Source: Bradyrhizobium barranii subsp. barranii (GTDB lineage: Bacteria; Pseudomonadota; Alphaproteobacteria; Rhizobiales; Xanthobacteraceae). Taken from it: a DNA stretch of 64,000 nt. The position numbers and the translations under genes were made by a program. Of the stretch, positions 9,466-18,534 are shown one piece after another. Where the stretch lies: contig NZ_CP086136.1 in NCBI RefSeq assembly GCF_017565645.3, positions 10,027,501 to 10,091,500 of the forward strand. Direction: 5' to 3'. The notes under the pieces were generated by a model. That model was not told the DNA's origin and ran no database searches. It saw only the letters and a program-made list of their open reading frames with translations. The stretch's first letter is position 1. Every line of letters begins with the position of its first letter.

Positions 9466-9933
9466 GCCTCCCTTTCGCTTTGTTGTTTTTCGAAACCCCA
9501 AACTCAACTTGATACGTCCCAGTCGCGCCCAGTGGCCGCAAGTTTTGGGGCAAGTGTCTGAAAAAAAAGTAATCTTGGGTGGCTTGTCGGTCGGTCGCAC
9601 AGTCTGGTGGCCGCAGGAAAGCAGCCCTTATTGCTGCTTTGCGCGGCGCGGCAGCGCCGCCGGGCGCGCCAAGCCCATCACATCGTCGTCATCGGAGAAC
9701 GCGATGGCGCAAAATTGCGCGCTGCCTTGAATCATTTCCGAGATCGCGCGCGAATGCATACAGAGGGCTGGGAGCACGCCTCCCACGCACGAATTTTGGT
9801 CAATGCACGAGAGGGTTATCGCGTCGTTAAGAATCGGCCGGCCGCGCGTAGGGAACTGCGACTTTCGGACAATATTTCGGCCGAAGGACTGTTTCTTAAC
9901 CCTGACGCCGCGTTGCGTTATAAGGATGACAGC

Positions 9934-10878
9934 ATGAGTCCCCGCCGCCTCGCCCCTCTCCTCCTTGTCATGACGTTCCTGACCGCCGGCGCCGCGCTGG
10001 CCCAGGACAAGGGCAGCGTCAACTCAAAACCGCTACCGCCGCTCGCCAACCCAAACGATCCCAGCATCGGCGCCAAGGAGCTGTTCGCGCGAAAGCTGCT
10101 GCCGTCGAAGGGAACGGCTCATGTCATCGGCTCCTACACCAAGGGCTGTATCGGCGGCGCCATGCAGATGCCGCTCAACGGCGACAATTGGCAGGTGATG
10201 CGGCTGTCGCGTAACCGCAATTACGGTCATCCCGACATGATCGCGCTGATCAAACGGCTCGCGGCCAGAGCGCACAAGGACGCGGGATGGCCGGGCATTC
10301 TGGTCGGCGACATCGCCCAGCCGCGCGGCGGGCCGGCACTGTCGGGCCATGCCAGCCATCAAATTGGCCTGGATGCCGACATCTGGCTGACACCGATGCC
10401 GGACCGTCGTTTGTCACGCGAGGAGCGCGAGGACATGTCGGCGGTCATGATGGTGCGCCAGGACCGGCTCGACATCGACCCCAAGGTGTTCACGCCTGCC
10501 CACGTGCTGGTGCTGCGCGACGCGGCGCAGGAGCCGGCGGTGCAGCGCATCTTCGTCAATCCCGCGATCAAGAAGGCGCTGTGCCGCGAGGCCAAGGGCG
10601 ACCGCTCATGGCTGTCGAAAATCCGGCCGTGGTGGGGCCACGACTATCACTTCCACATCCGCATGCGCTGCCCAGCGGGCTCGAGCGAATGCGAAGGCCA
10701 GTCGTCGCAATCCGAGGACGAAGGCTGCAAGCCGTCCGACCTCGCCTACTGGTTCAGCGACGCCGTGCTGCATCCGAAGCCTCCGCCGGAGCCGCCGAAG
10801 CCAAAGCCGCCGATGACGCTGGCGCAGATGCCGGCGGCCTGCAAAGCGGTGCTGCACGCGGTGGATGCGAAGCAATAG
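9934..10878 (+). CDS. mepA: Penicillin-insensitive murein endopeptidase (peptidase M74)
   Basis: A 314-residue secreted LAS-type metallopeptidase that cuts D-Ala-meso-DAP crosslinks in peptidoglycan. The signal peptide ends near GAALAQ. Zinc ligands are visible as the family pattern: His and Asp in GHASHQIGLDADIW and the HFHIRM histidine pair near the C-terminus. Conserved cysteines (KGCIGGA, KALCREA, MRCPAG, EGCKPS) fit the disulfides of MepA. A proline-rich tail (PPPEPPKPKPP) follows the catalytic domain. The ATG at 9934 follows AAGGA. The 470 bp upstream (9466-9933) is intergenic with no other gene recognised. Confidence 0.92.
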   Translation: MSPRRLAPLLLVMTFLTAGAALAQDKGSVNSKPLPPLANPNDPSIGAKELFARKLLPSKGTAHVIGSYTKGCIGGAMQMPLNGDNWQVMRLSRNRNYGHPDMIALIKRLAARAHKDAGWPGILVGDIAQPRGGPALSGHASHQIGLDADIWLTPMPDRRLSREEREDMSAVMMVRQDRLDIDPKVFTPAHVLVLRDAAQEPAVQRIFVNPAIKKALCREAKGDRSWLSKIRPWWGHDYHFHIRMRCPAGSSECEGQSSQSEDEGCKPSDLAYWFSDAVLHPKPPPEPPKPKPPMTLAQMPAACKAVLHAVDAKQ

Positions 10879-10916
10879 GCGGCTGGCTGGGCAAGCTGCC
10901 GCCTCACCCACCGCTG

Positions 10917-11055
10917 TCGTCCCGGGGCGCGCGAAGCGCGAGCCCGGGATCCATAACCACAGGGAGCGGTGATTGAGCGAAGCGGTAACTCCGAGTCTTC
11001 GTCAAATTCCTCCCTGGGGCTATGGATCCCCTTCGCTGCGCTTGTCCGGGATGAC
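10917..11055. repeat. Intergenic inverted repeat, 'ATCCATAACCACAGGGAG' family
   Basis: The left arm has CCCGGGATCCATAACCACAG and the right arm CTATGGATCC followed by GTCCGGGATGAC. Related elements with the same ATAACCACAG-type core lie at 50674-50840 and 62082-62181. It sits between mepA and the small frameshifted gene. No coding signal is seen. Confidence 0.6.
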
Positions 11056-11206
11056 AGAGTCATTACTGGCTCCCATCCTCTGAAATGCGCTAGGATCGCC
11101 TTGCCGCTCTGCCGTAAGCCGAGCGGCCCTGTCGGGACGCGCATCCCGCCTTTCAGCAATGACCGCAAGCCCCGCATATTCCGCGTGGCCAACGATGAGA
11201 TTTGAC

Positions 11207-11709
11207 ATGCGCGTCCTCACCTTCCTCGCTGCGCTTTCGCTCGGTGCGACCACCGCTCTGGCTGCCGAAGAGCCCAGCGGATGCGACAAGTTCAAATGGC
11301 CGATCGAGCGTGAGCGCGCCGCGCTCACCGCGCCGGACCGCGCCAAGCTCGTCTCGGGGAGCGAGCAGGCGGCGTTGCCGTCGTCGGCCATCACGCTGGG
11401 GCTGGTGGCCCCCGCGGACGCGAAGCTGCCGACGCCGCCGGAAAGGGCGCCGAAGGACGGCACCTTCGCGGGCTTCACCAGCATCAAGGCGCCGAAGGCC
11501 GGCTCTACACCGTCAGCCTGTCCAGCGGGGCCTGGGTGGACGTGGTCCAGGACGGGCACTTCCTCAAGCCCGTGGCCTTCAGCGGCGCGACCGATTGCGA
11601 CGGCATCCGCAAGACCATGAAATACGAGCTGTCGGCGCAGCCTTTCGTGCTTCAGGTCAGCGGCGCCAAGGACAATTCGCTGTCGATCGCGATCCTGGCG
11701 GCACAATAA
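11207..11709 (+). pseudogene. Small secreted hypothetical protein, single-base frameshift
   Basis: ATG 11207 begins a signal peptide (MRVLTFLAALSLGATTALAA) followed by a conserved-looking periplasmic domain (GCDKFKWPIERERAAL, ITLGLVAPADAKLP). After SIKAPKAG near 11500 the continuation is in another frame: LYTVSLSSGAWVDVVQDG, then KYELSAQPFVLQVSGAK, ending at TAA 11709. The length is 3n+2, so one base is missing, most simply in the GGCTC at 11501-11505. Repaired it would be about 167 residues. Function not recognised. Confidence 0.65.
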
Positions 11710-11902
11710 GCCGCTTTGTTGGACAAACGGCCGCCTTTGACCTGAAGGCTTAGCCTGCTATCTTCGCACCTGCGATATCCCCGCCGGCCGTAAGCCGTTG
11801 CGGGGACACGTGGAACAGCGCTTCCGCCCGTCGCACGCCAACCCACCCAACGCCAGATTTGCGCGTGCATTCGCGCGCGCGAACTCGCACGGAGCGCACT
11901 CC

Positions 11903-12688
11903 ATGATTCGTATTGCCGGACTTTTCACCGCTTTCGTCCTCCTCGCGAGCGCGAGCCTTTCGCCTGCCGCCGCCGAGGACAAGACCATCACCGTGTTCGC
12001 CGCCGCCTCGATGAAGAACGCGCTCGACGAGATCGACGCCGCCTACACCGCCAAGAGCGGCGTCAAGTTCAGCGTCAGCTATGCCGCAAGCTCGGTGCTC
12101 GCCAAGCAGATCGAGCAGGGCGCACCGGCCGACGTGTTCGTCTCCGCCGACACCGACTGGATGGACTACGCCATCTCGAAGAAGACCATCAACGAGCCGA
12201 CCCGCGTCAACCTGCTCGGCAACAGCATCGTGCTGATCGCGCCGAAGGACTCCAAGATCGACAACGTCACGATCGCGCAAGGCTTTGACCTCGCCAAGCT
12301 CGCGGGCGACGGCAAGATCGCGACCGGCGACGTCAAGTCCGTGCCGGTCGGCAAATATGCCAAGGCGGCGCTGGAGAAGCTGGGCGCCTGGCAGGCCGCC
12401 GAGCCGAAATTCGCCATGGCCGAGAGCGTGCGCGCCGCGCTGACGCTGGTCGCCCGCGGCGAGGCCAATCTCGGCATCGTCTATTCGACCGACGCCAAGG
12501 TCGAGCCCGGCGTGAAGGTCGTCGGCACCTTCCCGGCGGACTCGCATCCGGCGATCATCTATCCCGTCGCCGCGACCACCACCGCGAAGGCCAAGACCAA
12601 CGACTATCTCGCCTTCCTGCGCTCGACCGCTGCCAAGACCATCTTGGAAAAATACGGCTTCAAGTTCCTGGTCAGTCCCACGACTTAA
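11903..12688 (+). CDS. modA: Molybdate ABC transporter, periplasmic binding protein
   Basis: A 261-residue ModA. Signal peptide MIRIAGLFTAFVLLASA with a cut near AAAED. Family markers: VFAAASMKNALDEI, SYAASSVLAKQIEQGAPADVFVSAD, GNSIVLIAP, TGDVKSVPVGKYAKAAL, RGEANLGIVYSTDA. It captures molybdate or tungstate for ModBC. First gene of a modABC operon: 19 bp to modB, which overlaps no other gene. A ModE box upstream was looked for but not convincingly found. Confidence 0.95.
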   Translation: MIRIAGLFTAFVLLASASLSPAAAEDKTITVFAAASMKNALDEIDAAYTAKSGVKFSVSYAASSVLAKQIEQGAPADVFVSADTDWMDYAISKKTINEPTRVNLLGNSIVLIAPKDSKIDNVTIAQGFDLAKLAGDGKIATGDVKSVPVGKYAKAALEKLGAWQAAEPKFAMAESVRAALTLVARGEANLGIVYSTDAKVEPGVKVVGTFPADSHPAIIYPVAATTTAKAKTNDYLAFLRSTAAKTILEKYGFKFLVSPTT

Positions 12689-12707
12689 TTTTGCAACCTG
12701 ATTTTTC

Positions 12708-13403
12708 GTGCTCGAGATCTCTCCCGCCGAATGGACGGCGATCCTGCTCTCGCTCAGGGTCGCCGTCATCGCCACGCTGGTCGCAACGCCGTTCGGCATT
12801 GCGCTGGCATGGCTGCTTGCCCGCCATGATTTCTGGGGCAAATCGGTGCTCGATGCGCTCGTCCATCTGCCGCTGGTGCTGCCGCCTGTCGTTACGGGCT
12901 ATCTCCTGCTCCTCACCTTTGGTCGCAAGGGACTCGTCGGCGGATTTCTGGCCGACTATCTCGGTATCGTCTTCGCGTTTCGCTGGACCGGGGCGGCGCT
13001 CGCCTGCGGCCTGATGTCGTTTCCGCTGCTGGTGCGCCCGATGCGGCTGTCGATCGAGGCGATCGATCGCCGGCTCGAGCAGGCGGCTGAGACGCTGGGA
13101 GCGGCGCCCTGGAAAGTGTTCTTCACGGTGACGCTACCCCTGGCGCTGCCCGGCGTGCTCGCCGGCATGGTGCTGGGCTTTGCCAAGGCGATCGGCGAGT
13201 TCGGCGCGACCATCACCTTCGTCTCCAACATTCCCGGCGAAACCCAGACGATTTCGTCGGCGATCTACTCGCTGATCCAGACGCCCGATGGCGACGCGGC
13301 CGCGGGACGACTCGTGATCATCTCGATCGTGCTCGCGCTCGGCGCGCTGATCGCCGCCGAATGGTTCGCCCGCCGCGCCACGCAACGCCTGCACGGGAAC
13401 TGA
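12708..13403 (+). CDS. modB: Molybdate ABC transporter, permease
   Basis: A 231-residue inner-membrane permease with about five transmembrane helices. The EAA loop that docks to the ATPase is clear (EQAAETLGAAPWKVFFTVTLPLALPG). The LPLVLPPVVTGYLLL segment is typical of ModB/CysT permeases. Starts at GTG 12708 just after modA. Ends 2 bp before the ATG of modC, so translation is probably coupled. Confidence 0.94.
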   Translation: MLEISPAEWTAILLSLRVAVIATLVATPFGIALAWLLARHDFWGKSVLDALVHLPLVLPPVVTGYLLLLTFGRKGLVGGFLADYLGIVFAFRWTGAALACGLMSFPLLVRPMRLSIEAIDRRLEQAAETLGAAPWKVFFTVTLPLALPGVLAGMVLGFAKAIGEFGATITFVSNIPGETQTISSAIYSLIQTPDGDAAAGRLVIISIVLALGALIAAEWFARRATQRLHGN

Positions 13404-13405
13404 CC

Positions 13406-14068
13406 ATGCTGCGCGTCGACATCGAAAAACAGCTCGGCGAATTCTCGCTCTCCGCAACCTTCACCAGCGAAGGCCGCGTCATCGGCCTGTTCGGCGCGAA
13501 CGGTGCCGGCAAGAGCTCGCTGGTCAACATGATCGCGGGCCTGCTGCGGCCCGACCGCGGCACCATCGTGATCGACGGCGAGACCGTCGACGACACTGCC
13601 GCCGGCATCCATGTCCCGACCTGGCGCCGCCGCATCGGCTACGTATTCCAGGACGCGCGGCTGTTTCCGCATCTCAACGTCGCGCAAAATCTCGACTACG
13701 GCCGGCGGATGAACAGCCTCGCGCCCGATCCTGCCCAGCACAGGCGCATCATCGAGCTGCTCGACATCGGCGCGCTCCTTGATCGCCGTCCAGGAAAGCT
13801 CTCCGGCGGCGAACGCCAGCGCGTCGCGCTCGGGCGCGCGCTGCTGTCGAGGCCGCGCCTGCTGCTGCTCGACGAACCGCTCGGCGCGCTCGACGAGGGC
13901 CGCAAGCTGGAGATCTTGCCCTATCTGGTGCGGCTGCGCGACGAGGCCAATGTCCCCATGGTCTATGTCAGCCACGACGTCGCCGAGCTGCGCCAGCTCG
14001 CGACGCAGATCGTGATGCTGAAGCAGGGCCGCGTGACGTCGTTCGGCGGGGTGAAGGTGTTGACGTGA
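13406..14068 (+). CDS. modC: Molybdate ABC transporter, ATP-binding protein (short form)
   Basis: A 220-residue ATPase. Walker A GANGAGKSS near residue 33, Q-loop VFQDARLFPHL, signature LSGGERQR near 132, Walker B LLLLDEPLGALD, switch histidine in VSHDVAEL. E. coli ModC is about 350 residues with a C-terminal molybdate-binding TOBE/Mop region. Here the protein ends right after the ATPase core (GRVTSFGGVKVLT), so feedback binding of molybdate by this subunit is not expected. Third gene of modABC. Confidence 0.92.
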   Translation: MLRVDIEKQLGEFSLSATFTSEGRVIGLFGANGAGKSSLVNMIAGLLRPDRGTIVIDGETVDDTAAGIHVPTWRRRIGYVFQDARLFPHLNVAQNLDYGRRMNSLAPDPAQHRRIIELLDIGALLDRRPGKLSGGERQRVALGRALLSRPRLLLLDEPLGALDEGRKLEILPYLVRLRDEANVPMVYVSHDVAELRQLATQIVMLKQGRVTSFGGVKVLT

Positions 14069-14087
14069 GGGGTTGAGGCCCCTCCCC

Positions 14088-14165
14088 GTCATTGCGAGCG
14101 TAGCGAAGCAATCCAGAGTCTTTTCGCGGAGGCAGACTGGATTGCTTCGCTGCGCTCGCAATGAC
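14088..14165. repeat. Intergenic inverted repeat between convergent genes
   Basis: Perfect 13-bp terminal arms (GTCATTGCGAGCG at 14088-14100, its complement at 14153-14165) and inner arms around GAAGCAATCCAG / CTGGATTGCTTC. This is a common rhizobial intergenic repeat type. Its position between the stops of modC and the antiporter suggests it may also act in termination. Confidence 0.7.
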
Positions 14166-14214
14166 GAGCTTGCGGCCGCTCCGTCCCGCCAAACTGAAAA
14201 CGGAGAGCGCGGTG

Positions 14215-16008
14215 CTAACCCCCCGCCACCGACGTCCACAAATCCGCGAGCTTGCGCCGCAGCGCTTGCCGGCGCGTCAGCGGCGCGGGCGTTTCCTCGT
14301 CCTCCGGCAAACGCAGGCCGACGACGTTGACGCGGCCGCCGGAGATCGAGCGCGCGACCAGCACGATCTCGTCCAGCGGCAGCTCGGCGCCCTCCTTCGG
14401 CGCCCGGTCGAGATGGACGTCGAAATAGTCGGCGAGGGTCAGCTTACCGTCATCCTCGCCGACCTTGACGCCGTAGATCTCGGCAAGCTCGGCCAGCGTG
14501 TGCTCGCCGGAGACCATGAAGTCGCCGAGCAAATGCGGATCCGGCGCCGAGCTGGGCTGCATGTCGACGAAGAAGCGGTCGAGCGACTCGGCCTTTTCCG
14601 GCGGGGCCAGCAGATAGATGTAGTCGCCGGGCGCGATCGGATCGGCTTCCGTCGGGGTCAAGATGTTCTCGTTGCGGATGACCAGCGTCGGCTTGGACCA
14701 GGACGGGATCAGACCGCGGCGGAAGTACAGGCTCTTGGGCCGCACCGGATAGCCGACGAGCTGCTGTTCGAGCTGGCCAGGCAGATCCAGCTCGACACGG
14801 CGCGGACCACGCTCGGCGCGCGGCAGCGCAACGTGCAGCTTGCGCGCGGCGGGCGCGAGCGTCCAGCCTTGCAGCAGGAGCGAGATGATGACGACGACGA
14901 AGGCGACGTCGAAATAGAGATAGGCCTTCGACAGGCCGACCAGCATCGGGATCGACGCCAGGAAGATCGCGACGGCACCGCGCAGGCCGGTCCAGGCGAT
15001 GAAGATCTTTTCGCGCCAGTTGAAGCGGAACGGCGCCAGGCACACGAACACCGCGATCGGCCGCGCGACCAGCATCAGGACGAACGCAACCCCGACCGCC
15101 GGCAGCACGCTCGTGCCGAGCCGGCTCGGCGAAACCAGCAGGCCGAGCAGCACGAACATCACGATCTGCGCCAGCCACGTCGCGGCATCCAGGAATGCCA
15201 CCACGGAATTATGCGCGCGGGTCGGGCGGTTGCCGATGATGATGCCGGCGAGATAGACCGCGAGGAATCCGGAGGCGTGCATGATCTGCGAGCCGCCGAA
15301 GATCACGAGCGCCGCGGTCGTGACAAACGGCGCATGCAGGCCCTGCGGCAGCGCAACCCGGTTGAGCGCGACGACGACGAGACGACCCCCGAGGAAGCCG
15401 ACGACGGCGCCCAGCACCGCCTCCTGGATGAACTCCATCGCCACATGGCCCGCCGAGCTCGATCCCAGCGAGATGTATTCGACCAGCATCAGGGTGAGGA
15501 AGATCGCGAAGGGATCGTTGGTGCCGGATTCGGCCTCCAGCGTCGCACCGACGCGCGGGCGCAGGCGCAGGCCCTGGGTGTGCACCAGCAGGAACACCGC
15601 GGCCGCGTCGGTCGAGGCCACGACGGCACCGACCAGCAGCGATTCCGTCCAGTTGAGGTCGAGCGCGTATTTGGCGAACGGCGCCGTGATCAGCGCGGTC
15701 AGAAGCACCCCGACGGTCGCGAGCACAACGGACGGCGCGAGCACGGTGCGGATGCTGGCAAAGCGCGTCTTCAGGCCGCCGTCGAACAGGATCAGGGCCA
15801 GCGCCACCGAGCCGACCAGATAGGTGGTGCGGACGTCGTCGAACTGAAGCTGCCCGGGGCCAGAATCGCCCGCGAGCATGCCGATGGCAAGGAAGACGAG
15901 CAGCAAGGGCGCGCCGAAGCGCAGAGCAAGCAGGCTCGACAGGATACCGGCCATGACGAGGACGGCGCCGAGCAATATGGCGAGGCTGACAGAGTCGAGG
16001 GAAGCCAT
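14215..16008 (-). CDS. cvrA: Potassium/proton antiporter (CPA1, CvrA/NhaP2 type)
   Basis: A 597-residue protein. The N-terminal two-thirds (residues 1 to about 385) are a 12-13 helix cation/proton antiporter with the family motif VASTDAAAVFLL, the acidic pair in LEAESGTNDPFAIFLT, and GLRGAVAIFLA. A RCK_C-like domain follows (about 400-480, LVIRNENILTPTEADPIAPGDYIYLL). The C-terminus is a CorC_HlyC-like module (about 500-590, LAELAEIYGVKVGEDDGKLTLADYF), the architecture of CvrA (YcgO). Likely role: K+ export and volume or pH homeostasis. The next gene downstream in sequence, on the other strand, is an MscS-type channel, which fits an osmotic theme. Confidence 0.9.
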   Translation of the reverse strand: MASLDSVSLAILLGAVLVMAGILSSLLALRFGAPLLLVFLAIGMLAGDSGPGQLQFDDVRTTYLVGSVALALILFDGGLKTRFASIRTVLAPSVVLATVGVLLTALITAPFAKYALDLNWTESLLVGAVVASTDAAAVFLLVHTQGLRLRPRVGATLEAESGTNDPFAIFLTLMLVEYISLGSSSAGHVAMEFIQEAVLGAVVGFLGGRLVVVALNRVALPQGLHAPFVTTAALVIFGGSQIMHASGFLAVYLAGIIIGNRPTRAHNSVVAFLDAATWLAQIVMFVLLGLLVSPSRLGTSVLPAVGVAFVLMLVARPIAVFVCLAPFRFNWREKIFIAWTGLRGAVAIFLASIPMLVGLSKAYLYFDVAFVVVIISLLLQGWTLAPAARKLHVALPRAERGPRRVELDLPGQLEQQLVGYPVRPKSLYFRRGLIPSWSKPTLVIRNENILTPTEADPIAPGDYIYLLAPPEKAESLDRFFVDMQPSSAPDPHLLGDFMVSGEHTLAELAEIYGVKVGEDDGKLTLADYFDVHLDRAPKEGAELPLDEIVLVARSISGGRVNVVGLRLPEDEETPAPLTRRQALRRKLADLWTSVAGG

Positions 16009-16218
16009 CCACCTTCCGGGTACAAATCACTGGAATTGCATCCTTATCGTCGGCAGACTCCCGCGCCAACCCATTTTCTCCCGCTCGCGGCAATCTGCCC
16101 GTATTTTGCGGCCTTAACGCACTTCACTTAGCGGTGTATCGATGGCCGGGCCGCTCCCTTTGTGGGAATCTGCGGCGCCCTCGAATCAATCCCTGCCGCC
16201 CGCTTCCCGACGAGACTG

Positions 16219-17535
16219 ATGGACATGGACCTCAAAGACTTCATGGAGTTCGTGCAGACCACCGCGCGCAGCGTCGGGGCGGAAATCTCCTCGCCCTGGT
16301 TCTACCTGCAATTCGGCCTGATCCTGGCCGCGGCCGGCATCGCCTATGCCGCGGAAGCCGGGGTTCGCAACCGCATCGACATGACATCGCTGGCGATACA
16401 CTGGCCGCTGCCGCTCCGGCACTTCGCCCGGGTGATGGTCTCGAGCGCCTCGACGGCGGTGTTCACCCTGATGGTGATCCTCTCCCGCGTAGTGATGTAT
16501 CACGCGACCTGGCCGAGCCGCAGCTATCTCCTGATGGTCGCCGCCAAGCTGGGACTGGCCTGGCTTGCGATCCGGCTCGTGACCTCGGTGCTGCGCAACG
16601 CCTTCATCGTCAAGCTGGTGTCGATCTCGGCGTGGTTCGTCGCGGCGCTGTCCATCATCGGACAGCTCGACACGACGGTCGACCTGCTCGATTCCTTTGC
16701 GATCGTGCTCGGCGGCCTGCGGCTGACGCCGCTGCTGGTGATCAAGGCCGGCGCGCTCCTGCTTATCGCGCTCTGGGCCACCAAGATCGCCAGCAATTTC
16801 GCCGAGAGCCGGATCAACTCGACCACCGATCTGACCCCGTCGGTGCAGGTGCTGCTGGTCAAGATCATCCGGATCGGGCTGCTGGCCATCGCAATCGTCA
16901 TCGCGCTTGGCGCGGTCGGTATCGATCTCTCGGCGCTCGCGGTGTTCTCCGGCGCGGTCGGCGTCGGCATCGGTATCGGCCTACAGAAGATCGTCGCCAA
17001 CTTCATCTCGGGCATCATCCTGCTTGCGGACAAGTCGGTGAAGCCGGGCGACCTCGTCACCATCGGCGACAATACCGGGCGCATCAGCGCGATGAAGACG
17101 CGCTATATTTCCGTCGCCGCCGGCGATGGCCGCGAATTCCTGGTGCCGAACGAGGACCTGGTGACGCAGAAGGTCGTCAACTGGACCTATACCGACAAGA
17201 ACACGCTGGTGAAGATCGCCTTCGGCACCAATTACGACGCCGACCCGCGGCTGGTTTGCAAGCTCGCCGCGGAGACCGCGGCCGCCCATCCCCGCGCGCA
17301 GAAGGGCAAGCCGCCGAACAGCATCCTGACCGAGTTCGCGGAAGCCGGGATGAAGTTCTCGCTGACCTTCTGGATCGCGGACCCCGACGGCATGGATGGC
17401 GTCAAGAGCGACGTGATGCTGGCGCTGTGGGAGGCCTTCAAGCGCGAGGGCATCCGGGTTCCCTATCCCGTCCGCGAGATTCGCGTCCGGGGCGGCGCCC
17501 TGCCGGTGGAAACCACCGTAGAAGTCCCGAATTAG
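16219..17535 (+). CDS. MscS-family mechanosensitive channel
   Basis: A 438-residue protein from ATG 16219. About four N-terminal helices precede the conserved pore helix and beta domain: GAVGVGIGIGLQKIVANFISGI near residues 255-275, then LADKSVKPGDLVTIGDNTG and the CRYISV-like KTRYISVAAGDG strand. The C-terminal alpha/beta cage ends VPYPVREIRVRGGALPVE. It gates under membrane tension to release osmolytes. The frame is open 57 bp further upstream (GTG 16162), but the ATG pair at 16219/16225 is the better start. Confidence 0.9.
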   Translation: MDMDLKDFMEFVQTTARSVGAEISSPWFYLQFGLILAAAGIAYAAEAGVRNRIDMTSLAIHWPLPLRHFARVMVSSASTAVFTLMVILSRVVMYHATWPSRSYLLMVAAKLGLAWLAIRLVTSVLRNAFIVKLVSISAWFVAALSIIGQLDTTVDLLDSFAIVLGGLRLTPLLVIKAGALLLIALWATKIASNFAESRINSTTDLTPSVQVLLVKIIRIGLLAIAIVIALGAVGIDLSALAVFSGAVGVGIGIGLQKIVANFISGIILLADKSVKPGDLVTIGDNTGRISAMKTRYISVAAGDGREFLVPNEDLVTQKVVNWTYTDKNTLVKIAFGTNYDADPRLVCKLAAETAAAHPRAQKGKPPNSILTEFAEAGMKFSLTFWIADPDGMDGVKSDVMLALWEAFKREGIRVPYPVREIRVRGGALPVETTVEVPN

Positions 17536-17642
17536 GCCCTGTTTCGGGCGCAAGAGCCACGCGTGACTTGCATGAGGGCCCGTGATCATTAGATTATGGC
17601 CCTGAAATCAAGCCCTTCCGCCGACATCGAGACCAGCCCCGC

Positions 17643-18461
17643 ATGAGCTACGTCGAAGCCTCCGATACCTCCCTGCGCAAGACCGGACAGATCAAGCTGC
17701 ACGGGCCGAGCGCCTTTGCCGGCATGCACAAGGCGGGCGCGCTGGTGGCGAAGTGCCTCGACGAGCTCACCGATATCGTCGGGCCCGGCGTGCCGACCGA
17801 GCGCATCGACCAGTTCGTCCGCGACTTCGCCTTCAGCCACGGCGCCTATCCGGCGACGCTGATGTATCGCGGCTACCGCTACTCGACCTGCACCTCGCTC
17901 AACCACGTGGTCTGCCACGGCATGCCCGGTGACCGTCCGTTGAAGGAAGGCGACATCGTCAACATCGACGTCACCTTCATCGTCGACGGCTGGTACGGCG
18001 ATTCCAGCCGGATGTATGCGGTCGGCCCGATCGCCCGCAAGGCCGAGCGGCTGATCGAGGTGACGTATGAGGCGATGATGCGCGGCATCGCGGCGGTCAA
18101 GCCGGGCGCCACCACCGGCGACATCGGTCACGCCATCCAGAGCTTCGTCGAGCCTCAGGGCATGAGCGTGGTGCGCGATTTCTGCGGCCATGGCCTGGGG
18201 CGCATGTTCCACGACGAGCCGAACATCATCCATATCGGCCGGCCCGGCGAAGGCGTTCAGCTCAAGCCCGGCATGTTCTTCACCATCGAGCCGATGATCA
18301 ATCTCGGCAAGCCGCACGTGAAGATCCTCTCCGACGGCTGGACCGCGGTGACCCGCGACCGCTCGCTGTCGGCGCAGTTCGAGCACTCCGTCGGGGTGAC
18401 CGCGACGGGCGTCGAGATCTTCACGCTGTCGAAACGGCACGGCGAGACGCAGATCGGGTGA
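17643..18461 (+). CDS. map: Methionine aminopeptidase type I
   Basis: A 272-residue cytosolic metalloprotease that removes the initiator methionine. The five metal ligands are in place: Asp109 (NIDVTF), Asp120 (WYGDSSRMY), His183 (CGHGLGRMFH), Glu216 (TIEPM), Glu247 (QFEHSV), plus substrate His92 in VVCHGMPG. Length is standard for type Ia. The last four codons and the stop lie in a 16-bp segment that is repeated exactly at 19942-19957, beyond the next two genes (see findings). Confidence 0.96.
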   Translation: MSYVEASDTSLRKTGQIKLHGPSAFAGMHKAGALVAKCLDELTDIVGPGVPTERIDQFVRDFAFSHGAYPATLMYRGYRYSTCTSLNHVVCHGMPGDRPLKEGDIVNIDVTFIVDGWYGDSSRMYAVGPIARKAERLIEVTYEAMMRGIAAVKPGATTGDIGHAIQSFVEPQGMSVVRDFCGHGLGRMFHDEPNIIHIGRPGEGVQLKPGMFFTIEPMINLGKPHVKILSDGWTAVTRDRSLSAQFEHSVGVTATGVEIFTLSKRHGETQIG

Positions 18462-18463
18462 TG
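18448..18463. repeat. Direct repeat copy 1 at the map 3' end (att-like)
   Basis: CGCAGATCGGGTGATG, covering the last codons and TGA of map. Identical to 19942-19957. The two copies bracket the SDR gene and its TetR regulator. Confidence 0.55.
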
Positions 18464-18467
18464 GCCC

Positions 18468-18492
18468 GGCAGGACCGCGATGCGATCCTGCC
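18468..18492 (+). terminator. Possible terminator hairpin between map and the convergent SDR gene
   Basis: A 7-bp stem, GGCAGGA at 18468-18474 and TCCTGCC at 18486-18492, with an 11-nt loop, just after the map stop. There is no long U-run, so this is only a candidate. Confidence 0.35.
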
Positions 18493-18534
18493 ATCCTGTT
18501 CGCCGGCGACGATCTGTCGTCAGAGGCGGACCTC

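Noticed and set aside
8452..9561. A 369-codon plus-strand frame opposite the PAS-GGDEF-EAL gene
   Set aside because: Antisense shadow; no domain pattern, while the minus strand shows PAS, GGDEF and EAL signatures.
11740..11800. Possible ModE box upstream of modA
   Set aside because: GCTATCTTCGCACCTGCGAT resembles an imperfect inverted repeat, but the arms do not match the usual ModE half-sites well enough to list.
14161..16131. A 656-codon plus-strand frame opposite the K+/H+ antiporter
   Set aside because: Low-complexity Arg/Asp/Glu/Gln-rich translation typical of the antisense of a high-GC gene. The minus-strand gene has clear membrane helices and motifs.
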